From contig NZ_CP018319.1 of assembly GCF_001952935.1 (NCBI RefSeq), positions 124,001 through 188,000 of the forward strand: 64,000 nucleotides of DNA, given 5' to 3'. Each line of letters starts with the position of its first letter. Position 1 is the stretch's first letter. Of the stretch, positions 1 to 7,960 are shown one piece after another. The DNA comes from Pseudomonas frederiksbergensis. Its GTDB lineage: Bacteria; Pseudomonadota; Gammaproteobacteria; Pseudomonadales; Pseudomonadaceae. The translations under genes were made by a program, and so were the position numbers. The notes beneath the pieces were generated by a model. That model had not been told where the DNA came from. It searched no databases and saw only the letters and a list, made by a program, of their open reading frames with translations.

Positions 1-146
1 CCGAAGACACCTCCGGGCTCGATGGTCACCCTGCGCATCCTGAGTTGGCGCCCTGCCATCCCCTCGATCTCAGGCCCCAGGTCAATCGTTGCGAGTAACT
101 GCACCGTAACGCCTGTCGTTTCAGGTGCAGACTGTTCATTGCTCAT
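1..146 (-). CDS. Cupin-domain protein, N-terminal part (cut by window edge)
   Basis: Only the first 48 codons are inside the window; the gene runs off the left edge. The ATG at 146 is preceded by AGAGGAG about eight bases upstream. The residues include VTIEPGG near the edge, which resembles the first strand of the cupin barrel (metal-binding motif 1 would follow). Small stand-alone cupins bind metals and act as dioxygenases, isomerases or sensors, so no substrate can be given. The promoter must lie between this gene and the Coq7-like gene that starts near 969. Confidence 0.6.
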   Translation of the reverse strand, partial: MSNEQSAPETTGVTVQLLATIDLGPEIEGMAGRQLRMRRVTIEPGGVF

Positions 147-327
147 CGCGCGCGCTCCTCTGTACGTACAGGGCCTAGCTAGAAGTAGAGACCCCAAAAG
201 GCGTGATCAGGCGGGAGGCGACAAAGGGTCGATTGCATTGCTGCGCGACAGGCTGTCATCGGCCAGGAGCGGTCAGTCATTTGTCTAAAAGATTGCGGCA
301 GTGAAACGGGATAATTACACCTGCTTT

Positions 328-969
328 CTAAGAACGCATACCCATCCAGATTACCGCTTCAGTCCATGCAGTTACCATCGGTGTCAGTACCCTAAACCAG
401 GGATCGCGCACATCAATCTGCGCTGCTGAGTGGTCATGGTGGTGCTGCTCCTCCTCCACAATCGAAGTAATGGCCGCCACCGCGTGGAGATCGATATTGC
501 CCAGCACATCAAGTTGATGCGCCAGGTGCTTGAGCACCACACTTTCAACCGCGACGGTAGTGGCGACAATGGCTTTGCGGCCACAGATGCCAGTAACCAG
601 ACCCAACGCCAGACCGCCGATGCCACACAACCAATAACTACGGCAGCGGGGATAATTGCGACGTTGCAGCTCCTCCTGAAAAACCGTCCGATGGCGGCGC
701 TCGTGGGAGAGGAACTCCTTAAGTTCATTCACCATGCCTGGGACGAAAAGCCGGGCCATAAACAACTGTCCGCTGTAGATACAGATCGCACCATGCTCGC
801 CCGCATGGTCGACCTTCATCATGCGGTTGCCGAGGTCTTCGCCCTTAGCCGTGTAGTCTGGTGAATTCACATTGAGATTTCTTGTTCGAGGGGCTTGGTC
901 ATCGGGCCTGTCCTTGCTCTTGAGCCAGCATCGTGCTGTAACGCCAAGCAGATAAGCAAGTGAGTTCAC
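328..969 (-). CDS. Coq7-like demethoxyubiquinone hydroxylase family protein
   Basis: Di-iron hydroxylase of the Coq7 family, which adds the last ring hydroxyl in ubiquinone synthesis at the membrane. All expected ligands are visible (numbering from the GTG at 969): Glu58 in DHAGEHGA, Glu90 and His93 in SHERRH, Glu142 in the third helix with KHLAHQL following, and Glu173/His176 in EEEQHH. About 213 residues is normal for the family. I chose GTG 969 because GAGGGG lies about nine bases upstream; ATG at 987 has no ribosome site. The sequence differs clearly from the usual Pseudomonas Coq7 (NHTGEV motif), so this is probably a second, divergent copy outside a ubiquinone operon. Substrate is inferred only from family. 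Confidence 0.8.
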   Translation of the reverse strand: MNSLAYLLGVTARCWLKSKDRPDDQAPRTRNLNVNSPDYTAKGEDLGNRMMKVDHAGEHGAICIYSGQLFMARLFVPGMVNELKEFLSHERRHRTVFQEELQRRNYPRCRSYWLCGIGGLALGLVTGICGRKAIVATTVAVESVVLKHLAHQLDVLGNIDLHAVAAITSIVEEEQHHHDHSAAQIDVRDPWFRVLTPMVTAWTEAVIWMGMRS

Positions 970-987
970 AGGGCGGCCCCTCACCAT

Positions 988-1357
988 CGTCGATTTGGCC
1001 GATCTTTAAGCAGCTGACCGACCGCTTTGGGTCGAGTTCAGTCAGTCACGATAGGCAAAAATCGGCCAAAAGCCGCCTACCAAAAAGGCGGGCCTTCACT
1101 TATCGCCATGCTGTTAAACAACGTCAAACAAGCAACGTCAAAAACCCGGTCATTTAACCAACTCCTTGCGGCTGGAATTTTTTCATGGCGTAAAGGGTGA
1201 AGTGCAAAAGGTGTCCTAGACTACAGGCTTAAATGGTCTGCTTTCATGTGTTCTTCACTGCTGCAACTACTGGGTTTTTATATGAATTCAGACAGTTTTC
1301 AGTCGCAGCACTGCCTTTATCGGATGCCCTCTATCGACCCAAGAGCGGGATGCCAAT
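988..1357. other. Intergenic region with degenerate ATCGGCCAAA repeat
   Basis: No credible gene in these 370 bases. Positions 992-1003 (GATTTGGCCGAT) and 1060-1071 (ATCGGCCAAAAG) are inverted copies of a short motif that recurs near 37223 and 56501. The right half should contain the promoter of the acyltransferase at 1358. Confidence 0.5.
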
Positions 1358-2371
1358 ATGAATAATAGTTCCGTAGCGGGCTCTCGATTCAGCGTACTTG
1401 ATGGATGGCGCGGCATAAGCATCCTGCTTGTCTTGGCGTGTCACCTGCTACCACTCAGCCCAAAGGCTTGGCAATTCAATGCCGCCGCAGGCGTTATGGG
1501 AATGGCTATATTTTTTACCCTGTCGGGTTTTCTGATTACAAATTTCCTGCTCAACAACAGCAGCGTCGTTGATTTTTTAATCCGCAGAATCTTTCGGGTT
1601 GTGCCGCTCGCCTGGTTGTACATGCTCATTGCCTTACCCGTCATGAACAGCACTCCGGATGCCTACATCGCAAACTTTCTGTTCGTCGCCAACTGGCCGC
1701 CCATGTGGCTTGGCAGTGTCAACGGCCACCTATGGAGTTTGTGCATGGAGGTCCAGTTTTATTTCGCCATCGCTTTGCTGGTGGTTTTGATGAGAAACAA
1801 GTGGGTACTGCTGATCCCGGTTCTCTGCATTGCCGTCACGATGTATCGAGTCATGAATGAAGTCCATGTCGCAATCAACACTTATTACCGCATCGACGAA
1901 ATACTTTCCGGGTGCATACTGGCACTGATATATAACAACAGACTGGGCAATATCCTTGTCAAACTTCCGGCACAAACGTGGATCACCCAAGTATTTTTAG
2001 GCCTTCTATTTGTTTTGTCCTGTCATCCCGATGCGGGCTTCATGAACTACTTGCGCCCCTACCTTGCCGCAGCAATGGTGGGGAGCACGTTACTCAATAG
2101 CCGGACACTGATTGCCCAACTTCTGAATAATCGCGCTCTATTTTATATCGCCACTATCTCGTATGCGCTCTACGTTGTTCATCCGTTGCTAATACATACC
2201 TGGCTGGGTAGCGGAGACACCGTCATAAAATATTTGAAGCGCCCTTTGTTGTTCGCCGCCATTTTTATCACCGCGCATATCTCGACCTTTTATTATGAAA
2301 AATGGTGGATTGCTTTTGGTAAGCGATTTGCCAAGAAAGTCGCTAGCCAGTCTGTTACATCGGTCAGTTGA
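1358..2371 (+). CDS. Acyltransferase family 3 (OafA/YrhL-like) membrane protein
   Basis: Integral membrane O-acyltransferase of the type that transfers acetyl or other acyl groups to cell-surface sugars. The N-terminus carries the family signature LDGWRGISILLVLACHL (residues about 14-30), with the conserved Arg and His, followed by about ten hydrophobic helices, among them FFTLSGFLI. Its 337 residues match the short, membrane-only form without the periplasmic SGNH domain of longer OafA proteins. It stands alone on the + strand and ends in a bidirectional terminator. The polysaccharide acceptor cannot be told; a glycosyltransferase lies 4 kb away but is not contiguous. The base composition is somewhat more AT-rich than the neighbouring metabolic genes. 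Confidence 0.85.
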   Translation: MNNSSVAGSRFSVLDGWRGISILLVLACHLLPLSPKAWQFNAAAGVMGMAIFFTLSGFLITNFLLNNSSVVDFLIRRIFRVVPLAWLYMLIALPVMNSTPDAYIANFLFVANWPPMWLGSVNGHLWSLCMEVQFYFAIALLVVLMRNKWVLLIPVLCIAVTMYRVMNEVHVAINTYYRIDEILSGCILALIYNNRLGNILVKLPAQTWITQVFLGLLFVLSCHPDAGFMNYLRPYLAAAMVGSTLLNSRTLIAQLLNNRALFYIATISYALYVVHPLLIHTWLGSGDTVIKYLKRPLLFAAIFITAHISTFYYEKWWIAFGKRFAKKVASQSVTSVS

Positions 2372-2388
2372 ATCCACTGTCGATTGCC

Positions 2389-2410
2389 GGTTCAAGCAGC
2401 GGAACAAACG
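2389..2410 (+). repeat. 3'-end remnant of the 20.5-kb small-gene unit
   Basis: The bases TCAAGCAGCGGAACAAACG just before the terminator match, with one difference, the last codons and stop region of the small gene at 20534-20806 (TCAAGCAGCGGAATAAACG), and the terminator that follows is also shared. Nothing of the 5' part of that gene is present here. Confidence 0.6.
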
Positions 2411-2439
2411 AAAACGGGCGCCTTGTGGGCGCCCGTTTT
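2411..2439. terminator. Bidirectional intrinsic terminator
   Basis: Perfect 12-bp stem AAAACGGGCGCC / GGCGCCCGTTTT with a five-base loop, A-run on one side and T-run on the other. It lies between the convergent acyltransferase (+) and Gly-rich gene (-). Confidence 0.85.
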
Positions 2440-2467
2440 GGGTGTACTTTCTTGTCAGCCGTTATGG

Positions 2468-3007
2468 CTAATCATGGGATTTTTTCGATACCGACGTTCC
2501 GGCTTTACTCAACCCTTTGGTGTTGTGATCGCCTGGAGTCGAGGTCGAGATTGCACTGGCCTTGGTCACGCCGCGAGTATCTTTGGATTGAGCGATACCT
2601 GAAGTCGTTTGGCCATGGCCCTGATCACCGCGATCATTGCCATAGTGGTTTCCGCTTTCACCATGGTCGCGAACAGCCTTGCCGGCATGATCGCTGCTCA
2701 GTCCTTTGCCCTGGCCGTTACTGTTAGCGCCGCCGGAGTGACCTGAACCGCTATGGCCGCCGCCTGTACCGCCGCCGTGGCCACCGCCATTACCACCACC
2801 GTTGCCTCCCCCGTTACCACCGCCATTACCGCCGCCACCACCACCACCACCACCACCACCACCACCACCACCACCACCACCACCACCACCACCGTCTTTC
2901 GCAGAGGCGGAGCTCATGATGGACAGGTCAACAGGGAGTAATGGAGCGGCTGCCAGCATCAAGGCGCAGGACATAACAGCAATGAGACTCTTATTCTTCA
3001 AAAGCAT
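2468..3007 (-). CDS. Secreted glycine-rich low-complexity protein
   Basis: Predicted exported protein of 179 residues. Residues 1-36 form a Sec signal sequence (Lys-rich start, hydrophobic core SLIAVMSCALMLAAAPL, SASA before KD). The mature part opens with 22 consecutive glycines, continues as GGGN/GGGH/GGGT repeats to about residue 85, then a Ser/His/Gly/Asn-rich region with several HGES/HYGND-like segments and ends in KSHD. ATG 3007 is preferred to ATG 3019 because GGAAG sits five bases upstream. No enzyme domain is visible. Signal peptide and low complexity resemble the CigR-like protein at 5364-5834, but sequence outside the signal is not alignable by eye. The exact Gly-run length probably varies between strains. 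Confidence 0.6.
   Translation of the reverse strand: MLLKNKSLIAVMSCALMLAAAPLLPVDLSIMSSASAKDGGGGGGGGGGGGGGGGGGGGGGNGGGNGGGNGGGNGGGHGGGTGGGHSGSGHSGGANSNGQGKGLSSDHAGKAVRDHGESGNHYGNDRGDQGHGQTTSGIAQSKDTRGVTKASAISTSTPGDHNTKGLSKAGTSVSKKSHD
2837..2893 (-). repeat. (GGT)19 trinucleotide tract inside the Gly-rich gene
   Basis: Nineteen uninterrupted GGT codons (ACC on the + strand), preceded by two GGC and one GGT codon. In-frame slippage would lengthen or shorten the poly-Gly segment without breaking the reading frame. Confidence 0.95.
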
Positions 3008-3096
3008 GATGGCTTCCATAGGGTTGATATCGCGATTGTTATGACGCTTTAAGCCCCAGACAGTTCAAGCCCTGCGACCGACGGATATAAGCGGCG

Positions 3097-3780
3097 CTAG
3101 CGTGCAGCACTTCGGGTTCCCGCGAATGCGCTCGTGCCAAGCCAGCGCCACAAGCTTTGCGCATCCTTCACCGCGCCATCCACACGCAGCTCTTGCGACT
3201 GCAGAGCCTCGCGCGGTGTGCGGTCGCCCGTCCACACCTCGGTCAACGCGCGCACGCTGGAGTCGACGACGAGCGTCAGTTCGCGACCGGGGTCGTCGCG
3301 GCACAGGTCTGCCACGCCCTGCTCAACCACGAGCCACCACGCTTGCTCGCCGGGCCTCGCGTCGCGGAACTTGAACTGAATGACCACCGGCCAGGACGGG
3401 AACGTCTCGATGCGCACGAACCGGCGCACGTCCCACATGAGCAGGCCCGCGTCGAGTTCGTCATCGCGAAGGCGACTGCCAATCCAGCGCGCGCCCCAAT
3501 GCCCCAGCGCCAAGATGATGGGGCGCAATTCCTCGCCCGCCTCCGTCAGGCTGTATTCCCAGACTTTGCCGGTGGCCGTACGGCGCACGACGCCTATTTC
3601 TTCCAAATGCCGCAGGCGTTGGGCCAACAGGTTGGTGGACATCCTTGGCACGCCGCGGTGCAGTTCATTGAAACGTTTGCTGCCGCACAACAACTCGCGC
3701 ACGACCAAAGGTGTCCAGCGCTCGCACAGTGCTTCAGCACCGCGTGCGACCGTGCAGAACTGACCGTAGCTATCGTCCAT
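3097..3780 (-). CDS. HxlR-family transcriptional regulator with C-terminal SCP2-like domain
   Basis: Winged-helix regulator of the HxlR (DUF24) type. Residues about 10-100 carry the signature GQFCTVARGAEALCERWTPL, then RELL, KRFNELHRGVPRMSTNLL and the wing EEIGVVRRTATGK-like segment. The rest (about 110-227) resembles a sterol-carrier-like ligand domain found in the longer HxlR proteins. ATG 3780 has GGAG seven bases upstream. It is divergent from the nitrilase gene at 3884 with about 100 bases between, so it most likely controls the nitrilase-GFA pair, possibly in response to an electrophile or the substrate. The inducer is not known. Confidence 0.85.
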   Translation of the reverse strand: MDDSYGQFCTVARGAEALCERWTPLVVRELLCGSKRFNELHRGVPRMSTNLLAQRLRHLEEIGVVRRTATGKVWEYSLTEAGEELRPIILALGHWGARWIGSRLRDDELDAGLLMWDVRRFVRIETFPSWPVVIQFKFRDARPGEQAWWLVVEQGVADLCRDDPGRELTLVVDSSVRALTEVWTGDRTPREALQSQELRVDGAVKDAQSLWRWLGTSAFAGTRSAAR

Positions 3781-3883
3781 GCCTGGGCTCCGCAATTAAA
3801 AACGCTTCAGATTCTGAACTAGCGCTGCCACTTCGCCACGCGCACGCTGAAACCTCGAAAGCCAAATACCAAAGGAGCACGCC

Positions 3884-4825
3884 ATGACCAAGGTAGCCAT
3901 CATTCAGCGCCCGCCCGTGCTGCTCGATCGCAGCGCGACAATCGCCCGGGCCGTGCAATCGGTCGCTGAGGCGGCGGCAGCGGGAGCCTCGCTGATCGTT
4001 TTGCCCGAATCGTACATTCCCGGTTACCCGTCCTGGATCTGGCGACTGGCGGCGGGAAAGGACGGGGCTGTAATGGGCCAATTACACACACGGCTGCTGG
4101 CCAACGCCGTCGATATCAGCAACGGCGACCTGAGCGAATTGTGCGAGGCCGCCAGGGTTCATGCCGTGACGATCGTGTGCGGCATCAATGAATGCGACCG
4201 GCGCAATGGCGGCGGCACGCTCTACAACAGCGTAGTCGTTATCGGCACCAACGGCGAAGTGCTCAACCGCCACCGCAAGCTGATGCCCACCAACCCCGAG
4301 CGCATGGTGCATGGTTTCGGTGATGCCTCGGGTTTGCGTACGGTCGACACTCCAGTCGGCCGCGTGGGTGCGCTCATCTGCTGGGAAAACTACATGCCAC
4401 TGGCACGCTATTCTCTGTATGCACAAGGGGTGGAAATCTACGTTGCTCCCACGTACGACACAGGCGAGGGTTGGATCAGCACGATGCGTCATATCGCGCT
4501 CGAAGGCCGCTGTTGGGTGCTCGGCAGCGGCAGCGTGCTGCGTGGCAGTGACATCCCCGACGACTTCCCGGCTCGTGCGCAACTGTTTCCCGATTTGGAG
4601 GAATGGATCAACGACGGCGACTCGGTGGTGGTCAGTCCTCAAGGCCGGGTCGTGGCCGGTCCATTACACAAAGAGGCAGGCATTCTGTATGCGGACATCG
4701 ACGTCTCACTCGTGGCACCCGCGCGGCGGGCGCTCGACGTCACCGGGCATTACGCGCGTCCTGACATTTTCGAACTGCAGGTGCGGCGCACGCCGACGAC
4801 AGCGGTGCGCTACATCGATGAGTGA
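3884..4825 (+). CDS. Nitrilase / carbon-nitrogen hydrolase
   Basis: Cytosolic nitrilase-superfamily enzyme that hydrolyses a nitrile to the acid and ammonia. The catalytic triad is clear: Glu42 in LPESYIPGYP, Lys132 in HRKLMPT and the nucleophile Cys166 in ALICWENYMP. The CWENYMPL context is typical of true nitrilases rather than amidases, and 313 residues is the usual size. AAGGAG precedes the ATG. A GFA-family gene follows after 42 bases on the same strand and an HxlR regulator is divergent. Aliphatic versus aromatic preference cannot be told from the sequence. Confidence 0.92.
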   Translation: MTKVAIIQRPPVLLDRSATIARAVQSVAEAAAAGASLIVLPESYIPGYPSWIWRLAAGKDGAVMGQLHTRLLANAVDISNGDLSELCEAARVHAVTIVCGINECDRRNGGGTLYNSVVVIGTNGEVLNRHRKLMPTNPERMVHGFGDASGLRTVDTPVGRVGALICWENYMPLARYSLYAQGVEIYVAPTYDTGEGWISTMRHIALEGRCWVLGSGSVLRGSDIPDDFPARAQLFPDLEEWINDGDSVVVSPQGRVVAGPLHKEAGILYADIDVSLVAPARRALDVTGHYARPDIFELQVRRTPTTAVRYIDE

Positions 4826-4867
4826 AAGCAGGCGGTATCGCCTGACCATTGATCAAGGAGTCATGCC

Positions 4868-5302
4868 ATGAGCATTGAACGGTCTTACCAGGGCAGTTGT
4901 TTTTGCGGCGCAGTCGAGTTCACCGTCAGTGGCGAACCGGTCGGGATGGGTTATTGCCATTGCGAGTCGTGTCGGCATTGGTCAGCAGGGCCGGTCAATG
5001 CCTTCACGCTATGGAAACCCGAGGCGGTGCAAGTGACTCGGGGTGCTGACAACATCGGCACCTACAACAAGACACCGCGCAGCTATCGCAAGTGGTGCAA
5101 GACCTGCGGCGGGCACCTCTTCACTGACCACCCGGAGATGGGGCTGATCGATGTGTATGCCGCGGTCATCCCGGATCTGGCGTATTCGCCGGGGGTTCAC
5201 GTCCACTATCAGGAGACCGTGCTGCGCATCAAGGATGGACTGCCCAAGCTGAAGGACGTCCCCAATGAATTAGGGGGCTCGGGCATCAGCGTGGACGAAT
5301 AG
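4868..5302 (+). CDS. GFA family protein (glutathione-dependent formaldehyde-activating-like, zinc-binding)
   Basis: Small zinc-binding protein of the GFA/Mss4-like fold. The metal ligands are in CFCGAVEF (residues about 11-18), CHCESC (about 36-41) and CKTCGGHLF (about 77-85). Family members bind glutathione adducts, but formaldehyde activation itself is not proven for most of them. Start ATG 4868 follows CAAGGAG; the ATG six bases earlier leads at once to a stop. It probably shares a transcript with the nitrilase upstream, hinting at handling of a reactive aldehyde or cyanohydrin product; that link is inference. Confidence 0.85.
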   Translation: MSIERSYQGSCFCGAVEFTVSGEPVGMGYCHCESCRHWSAGPVNAFTLWKPEAVQVTRGADNIGTYNKTPRSYRKWCKTCGGHLFTDHPEMGLIDVYAAVIPDLAYSPGVHVHYQETVLRIKDGLPKLKDVPNELGGSGISVDE

Positions 5303-5341
5303 CGCCGGTTGCCACCTGTCCGGCAGCAACTCGGCAATTTC

Positions 5342-5364
5342 ATGGGCATAGGGATCATGCCCAT
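5342..5364. terminator. Hairpin at the 3' end of the CigR-like gene
   Basis: An 8-bp perfect stem ATGGGCAT / ATGCCCAT with a seven-base loop overlaps the end of the CigR-like gene between convergent genes. The T-run is poor, so terminator function is only plausible. Confidence 0.35.
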
Positions 5365-5834
5365 TAATCAAAAGCACCGTTGAGCACTTCATAGATGAGC
5401 CCGGTCGCCAGCGCGACCAGTATCAAGTCGGTGCCGACTTGCTGCCATTCATACCCATCATAGTGAGGCAGCCTGCCGAGCAACCGACCGTCCAGTTTTT
5501 TGGCAATCCCTGGGGGAAGCGGCTTGCCTCGCGCGAGGTTCTTTTGAATGCCAGGTGGCAATGCAGGTCCGGGGCTCCAGTAGTCCCGATATCCGCCTAT
5601 TACCCCAAGAATACTGCCGTGATTGATGCTTGGGCCATTATCCCAATCGCCGCCCCCGGAGTTTTTGCCTTTGCCACCCTGACCTCCCTGGTTGCCATGA
5701 TCCTGGCTGTTTTGCGGGTTTCCCTTGCCGTTTCCCTGGCCTTTTCCATTACCAGGATCAGCCAATGCAGTCACTGAACCGGAAACCAGCGCAAGGCAGG
5801 TAATAGCTGCAATCAATGAGCGAGATTTGAGCAT
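5364..5834 (-). CDS. CigR-like / RcnB-type secreted protein
   Basis: Exported protein of 156 residues. Signal peptide at 1-24 (SLIAAITCLALVSGSVTALA). A Gly/Asn/Lys-rich low-complexity stretch (GNGKGQGNGKG) follows, then the conserved block LPPGIQKNLARGKPLPPGI (about residues 97-115) and a C-terminal hydrophobic segment LILVALATGLIYEVL. This domain order is that of the CigR anti-virulence regulator family related to RcnB. In Salmonella CigR restrains type III effector MgtC; here no such target is seen, so the role is open. ATG 5834 has AAGGA upstream. Confidence 0.8.
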   Translation of the reverse strand: MLKSRSLIAAITCLALVSGSVTALADPGNGKGQGNGKGNPQNSQDHGNQGGQGGKGKNSGGGDWDNGPSINHGSILGVIGGYRDYWSPGPALPPGIQKNLARGKPLPPGIAKKLDGRLLGRLPHYDGYEWQQVGTDLILVALATGLIYEVLNGAFD

Positions 5835-6128
5835 GGTCGTTCCTTCAGGGTGGCGGGACATCTCTGTAATTTAGACGTTATCGGCGATGTGAGCTTCTAT
5901 TTCCTCACATCGACATCCAAACGACAGAAGCCGTGAAGGCGTGTAGCAGGCAACGATTGCCACCCATCTACAGCAACGGCTGTACTTGACCGGGCTGTGC
6001 GTACGGGAGATAACTAGCGGGGAACATGTAACGAAATACGTCCCGGATGTTTACCCTCAGAACAGATCCTAATACGATGAAGCCCAGATATTTCTACAAC
6101 AACATGCAACATCATTAGGCCCCGAACG

Positions 6129-6938
6129 ATGAACACCACGAGCTTTCCGGCCGACAACTCTAAAACTTTCAGCATAGTTATAGTCAATTACAAAACACCA
6201 GAAATAACCAAGATATGTCTGGAACTATTGCACCAGCATGTGGGCAGCCACAACATTCCGATATGGGTAGTTGACAACTATTCTGCCGACGAAAGCACTG
6301 AATACTTACGAACCCTTGACTGGATCAACTTAATCGAGCGTTCCAGCCCCGAACCAGAACCTGGGCATATCGCGCACGGCAAAGCGCTTGACCTGGTTTT
6401 ACAGCGAGTTGAAACTGATTATTTATTTCTTCTGCACACTGACACTTTTATTTTCGATAAAAATGTTTTTTCGATGATGCTGAACAAATGTTTAAAAAAC
6501 CCGAAAACCGTAGCTGTCGGTTGTGTCGAGCAAATAAATCGTGGCACGACGAGGACACTTTGGCGCTTTAGTTCACGATTATTCCAACACCATTTCAGAC
6601 GTTTTAAAATCTCCATGGGATTACGTTCCAGAGAACCCAGACCGTACAAAGAAGTCTACCTGAAGAGTTTTTGTACACTGTGGAACTGCAAGCTCATCAA
6701 ACAGCACAACATGCATTTTTTGATGGATGATCGCGTGCCGGGCTATACCCTCCAGGACCGCATGATCGAGCTTGGCTATGTCGTTGAAATGTTATCACCG
6801 CGTAAAATCTTCAGTTATCTGGACCACATGCAGTCTGGCACTGTCGCAGCGGCTGGCGGCTATGGAAAGACCCATAGACGAACCAAAATGTACAACGATA
6901 TCCTTGCACGCGTGAAAAAAGAGGCCAGCAAAAGTTAA
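6129..6938 (+). CDS. Glycosyltransferase family 2
   Basis: GT-A fold sugar transferase. The first strand FSIVIVNYKTPEIT (residues about 14-27), nucleotide-binding WVVDNYSADES (about 46-56) and the DXD-equivalent HTDTFIF (about 98-104) are visible; 269 residues is standard for the rhamnosyl-transferase-like branch. It likely adds a sugar to LPS or another surface glycan in the cytosol. It sits 84 bases upstream of the 2OG-Fe(II) oxygenase gene on the same strand. Codon use and base composition are distinctly more AT-rich than in the flanking genes (many ATA and TTT/AAA codons in the first half), as expected for acquired glycan genes. No strong ribosome site at ATG 6129. Confidence 0.85.
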   Translation: MNTTSFPADNSKTFSIVIVNYKTPEITKICLELLHQHVGSHNIPIWVVDNYSADESTEYLRTLDWINLIERSSPEPEPGHIAHGKALDLVLQRVETDYLFLLHTDTFIFDKNVFSMMLNKCLKNPKTVAVGCVEQINRGTTRTLWRFSSRLFQHHFRRFKISMGLRSREPRPYKEVYLKSFCTLWNCKLIKQHNMHFLMDDRVPGYTLQDRMIELGYVVEMLSPRKIFSYLDHMQSGTVAAAGGYGKTHRRTKMYNDILARVKKEASKS

Positions 6939-7021
6939 GCCGCGAAGAGGCACAACGAGCAGTGCATTGGACGCTGCCTGAAGTCACCCACAGGTCTTTA
7001 AATCAAGTTATTGGAGCGGTA

Positions 7022-7825
7022 ATGGCACCCATCACTCAAGCACTCCCCATGACCCTCTCCCCGGAGCTTGATTTCGATCAGAACGCCGCCAGTGCCTTGG
7101 GTTCTTCGTTGGCCAGTCACTATATTCAGGCTGCGCCATTTCCGCACATCGTCATCGATAATTTCCTGGATGAAGAGCTGATTGCGCGTATCTGCTCGCA
7201 CTTCCCGGCTGAGCCAACCAACAACGAAATGCTTTATGAGCGCGGCTATAAAGGTCAACGAAAACGTCAAATCAGTCCCAACGAATGCGCCCCCTTTTTA
7301 AAGACGGTTTTCAACGCCTTCAACTCTGCCCCCATGTTGCAGTTTCTTGAAAAGCTCACAGGCATCGAAGGCTTGATACCCGACCCTTACTTTACGGGTG
7401 GCGGCCTGCATGAAACGAAAAGCGGCGGTTTCCTGGGGGTACACTCGGACTTCAGGCTTAACAAAAAGCTTAAAGTTGAGCGAAGACTGAACATCATCAT
7501 TTATCTGAATGAAGACTGGCGAGAGGAATACGGCGGCAACCTGGAACTTTGGGATGTCGACATGAAGACCTGCCTTAAGAAAGTCCTGCCCATTTACAAC
7601 CGGTGTGTCATTTTCAACACAGACAAAGACAGCAATCATGGGCATCCAGAGCCTTTAACCACTCCAGAGCACATCACGCGCCGATCTATCGCGCTGTATT
7701 ACTACACCGCAGGCACCCTTGTGATCGATCCCGCACAAAGAAATAAAACCCATTACAAGCCAAGGCCCAAAGATCGTTTAAGCCTGAAGTACTACCTGGG
7801 CAAACTGATCAAGAAGAAAAACTAG
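7022..7825 (+). CDS. 2-oxoglutarate/Fe(II)-dependent oxygenase (prolyl 4-hydroxylase-like)
   Basis: Double-stranded beta-helix oxygenase with iron ligands His and Asp in HSDFRLN, the distal His in the HGHPEPL segment, and the 2-oxoglutarate-binding Arg in RRSIALYYYT. LNIIIYLNEDW and GGNLELWD are typical strands of the P4H-type family. I place the start at ATG 7022 (GGAG five bases upstream) rather than the upstream GTG at 6962. The gene follows the GT2 gene and probably shares its transcript. Homologous pairs occur in O-antigen or glycopeptide loci where the oxygenase hydroxylates a sugar or a linked amino acid; the substrate here is unknown. Confidence 0.85.
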   Translation: MAPITQALPMTLSPELDFDQNAASALGSSLASHYIQAAPFPHIVIDNFLDEELIARICSHFPAEPTNNEMLYERGYKGQRKRQISPNECAPFLKTVFNAFNSAPMLQFLEKLTGIEGLIPDPYFTGGGLHETKSGGFLGVHSDFRLNKKLKVERRLNIIIYLNEDWREEYGGNLELWDVDMKTCLKKVLPIYNRCVIFNTDKDSNHGHPEPLTTPEHITRRSIALYYYTAGTLVIDPAQRNKTHYKPRPKDRLSLKYYLGKLIKKKN

Positions 7826-7960
7826 GCTGCGAAAGCATCTGGCGTCAGCCAGAAACGCTCAATTTCGCTCCATTTCGTATACCCTCACACGGCGCCACGC
7901 AGCAATTGGCTTGCGCTTGGCGTATCGACATTTTTGCCTTAATGCACCGGAGAATCTTTC

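Noticed and set aside
2753..3044. Poly-Thr and poly-Pro frames on the + strand
   Set aside because: Other-frame readings of the (GGT)n tract of the Gly-rich secreted protein.
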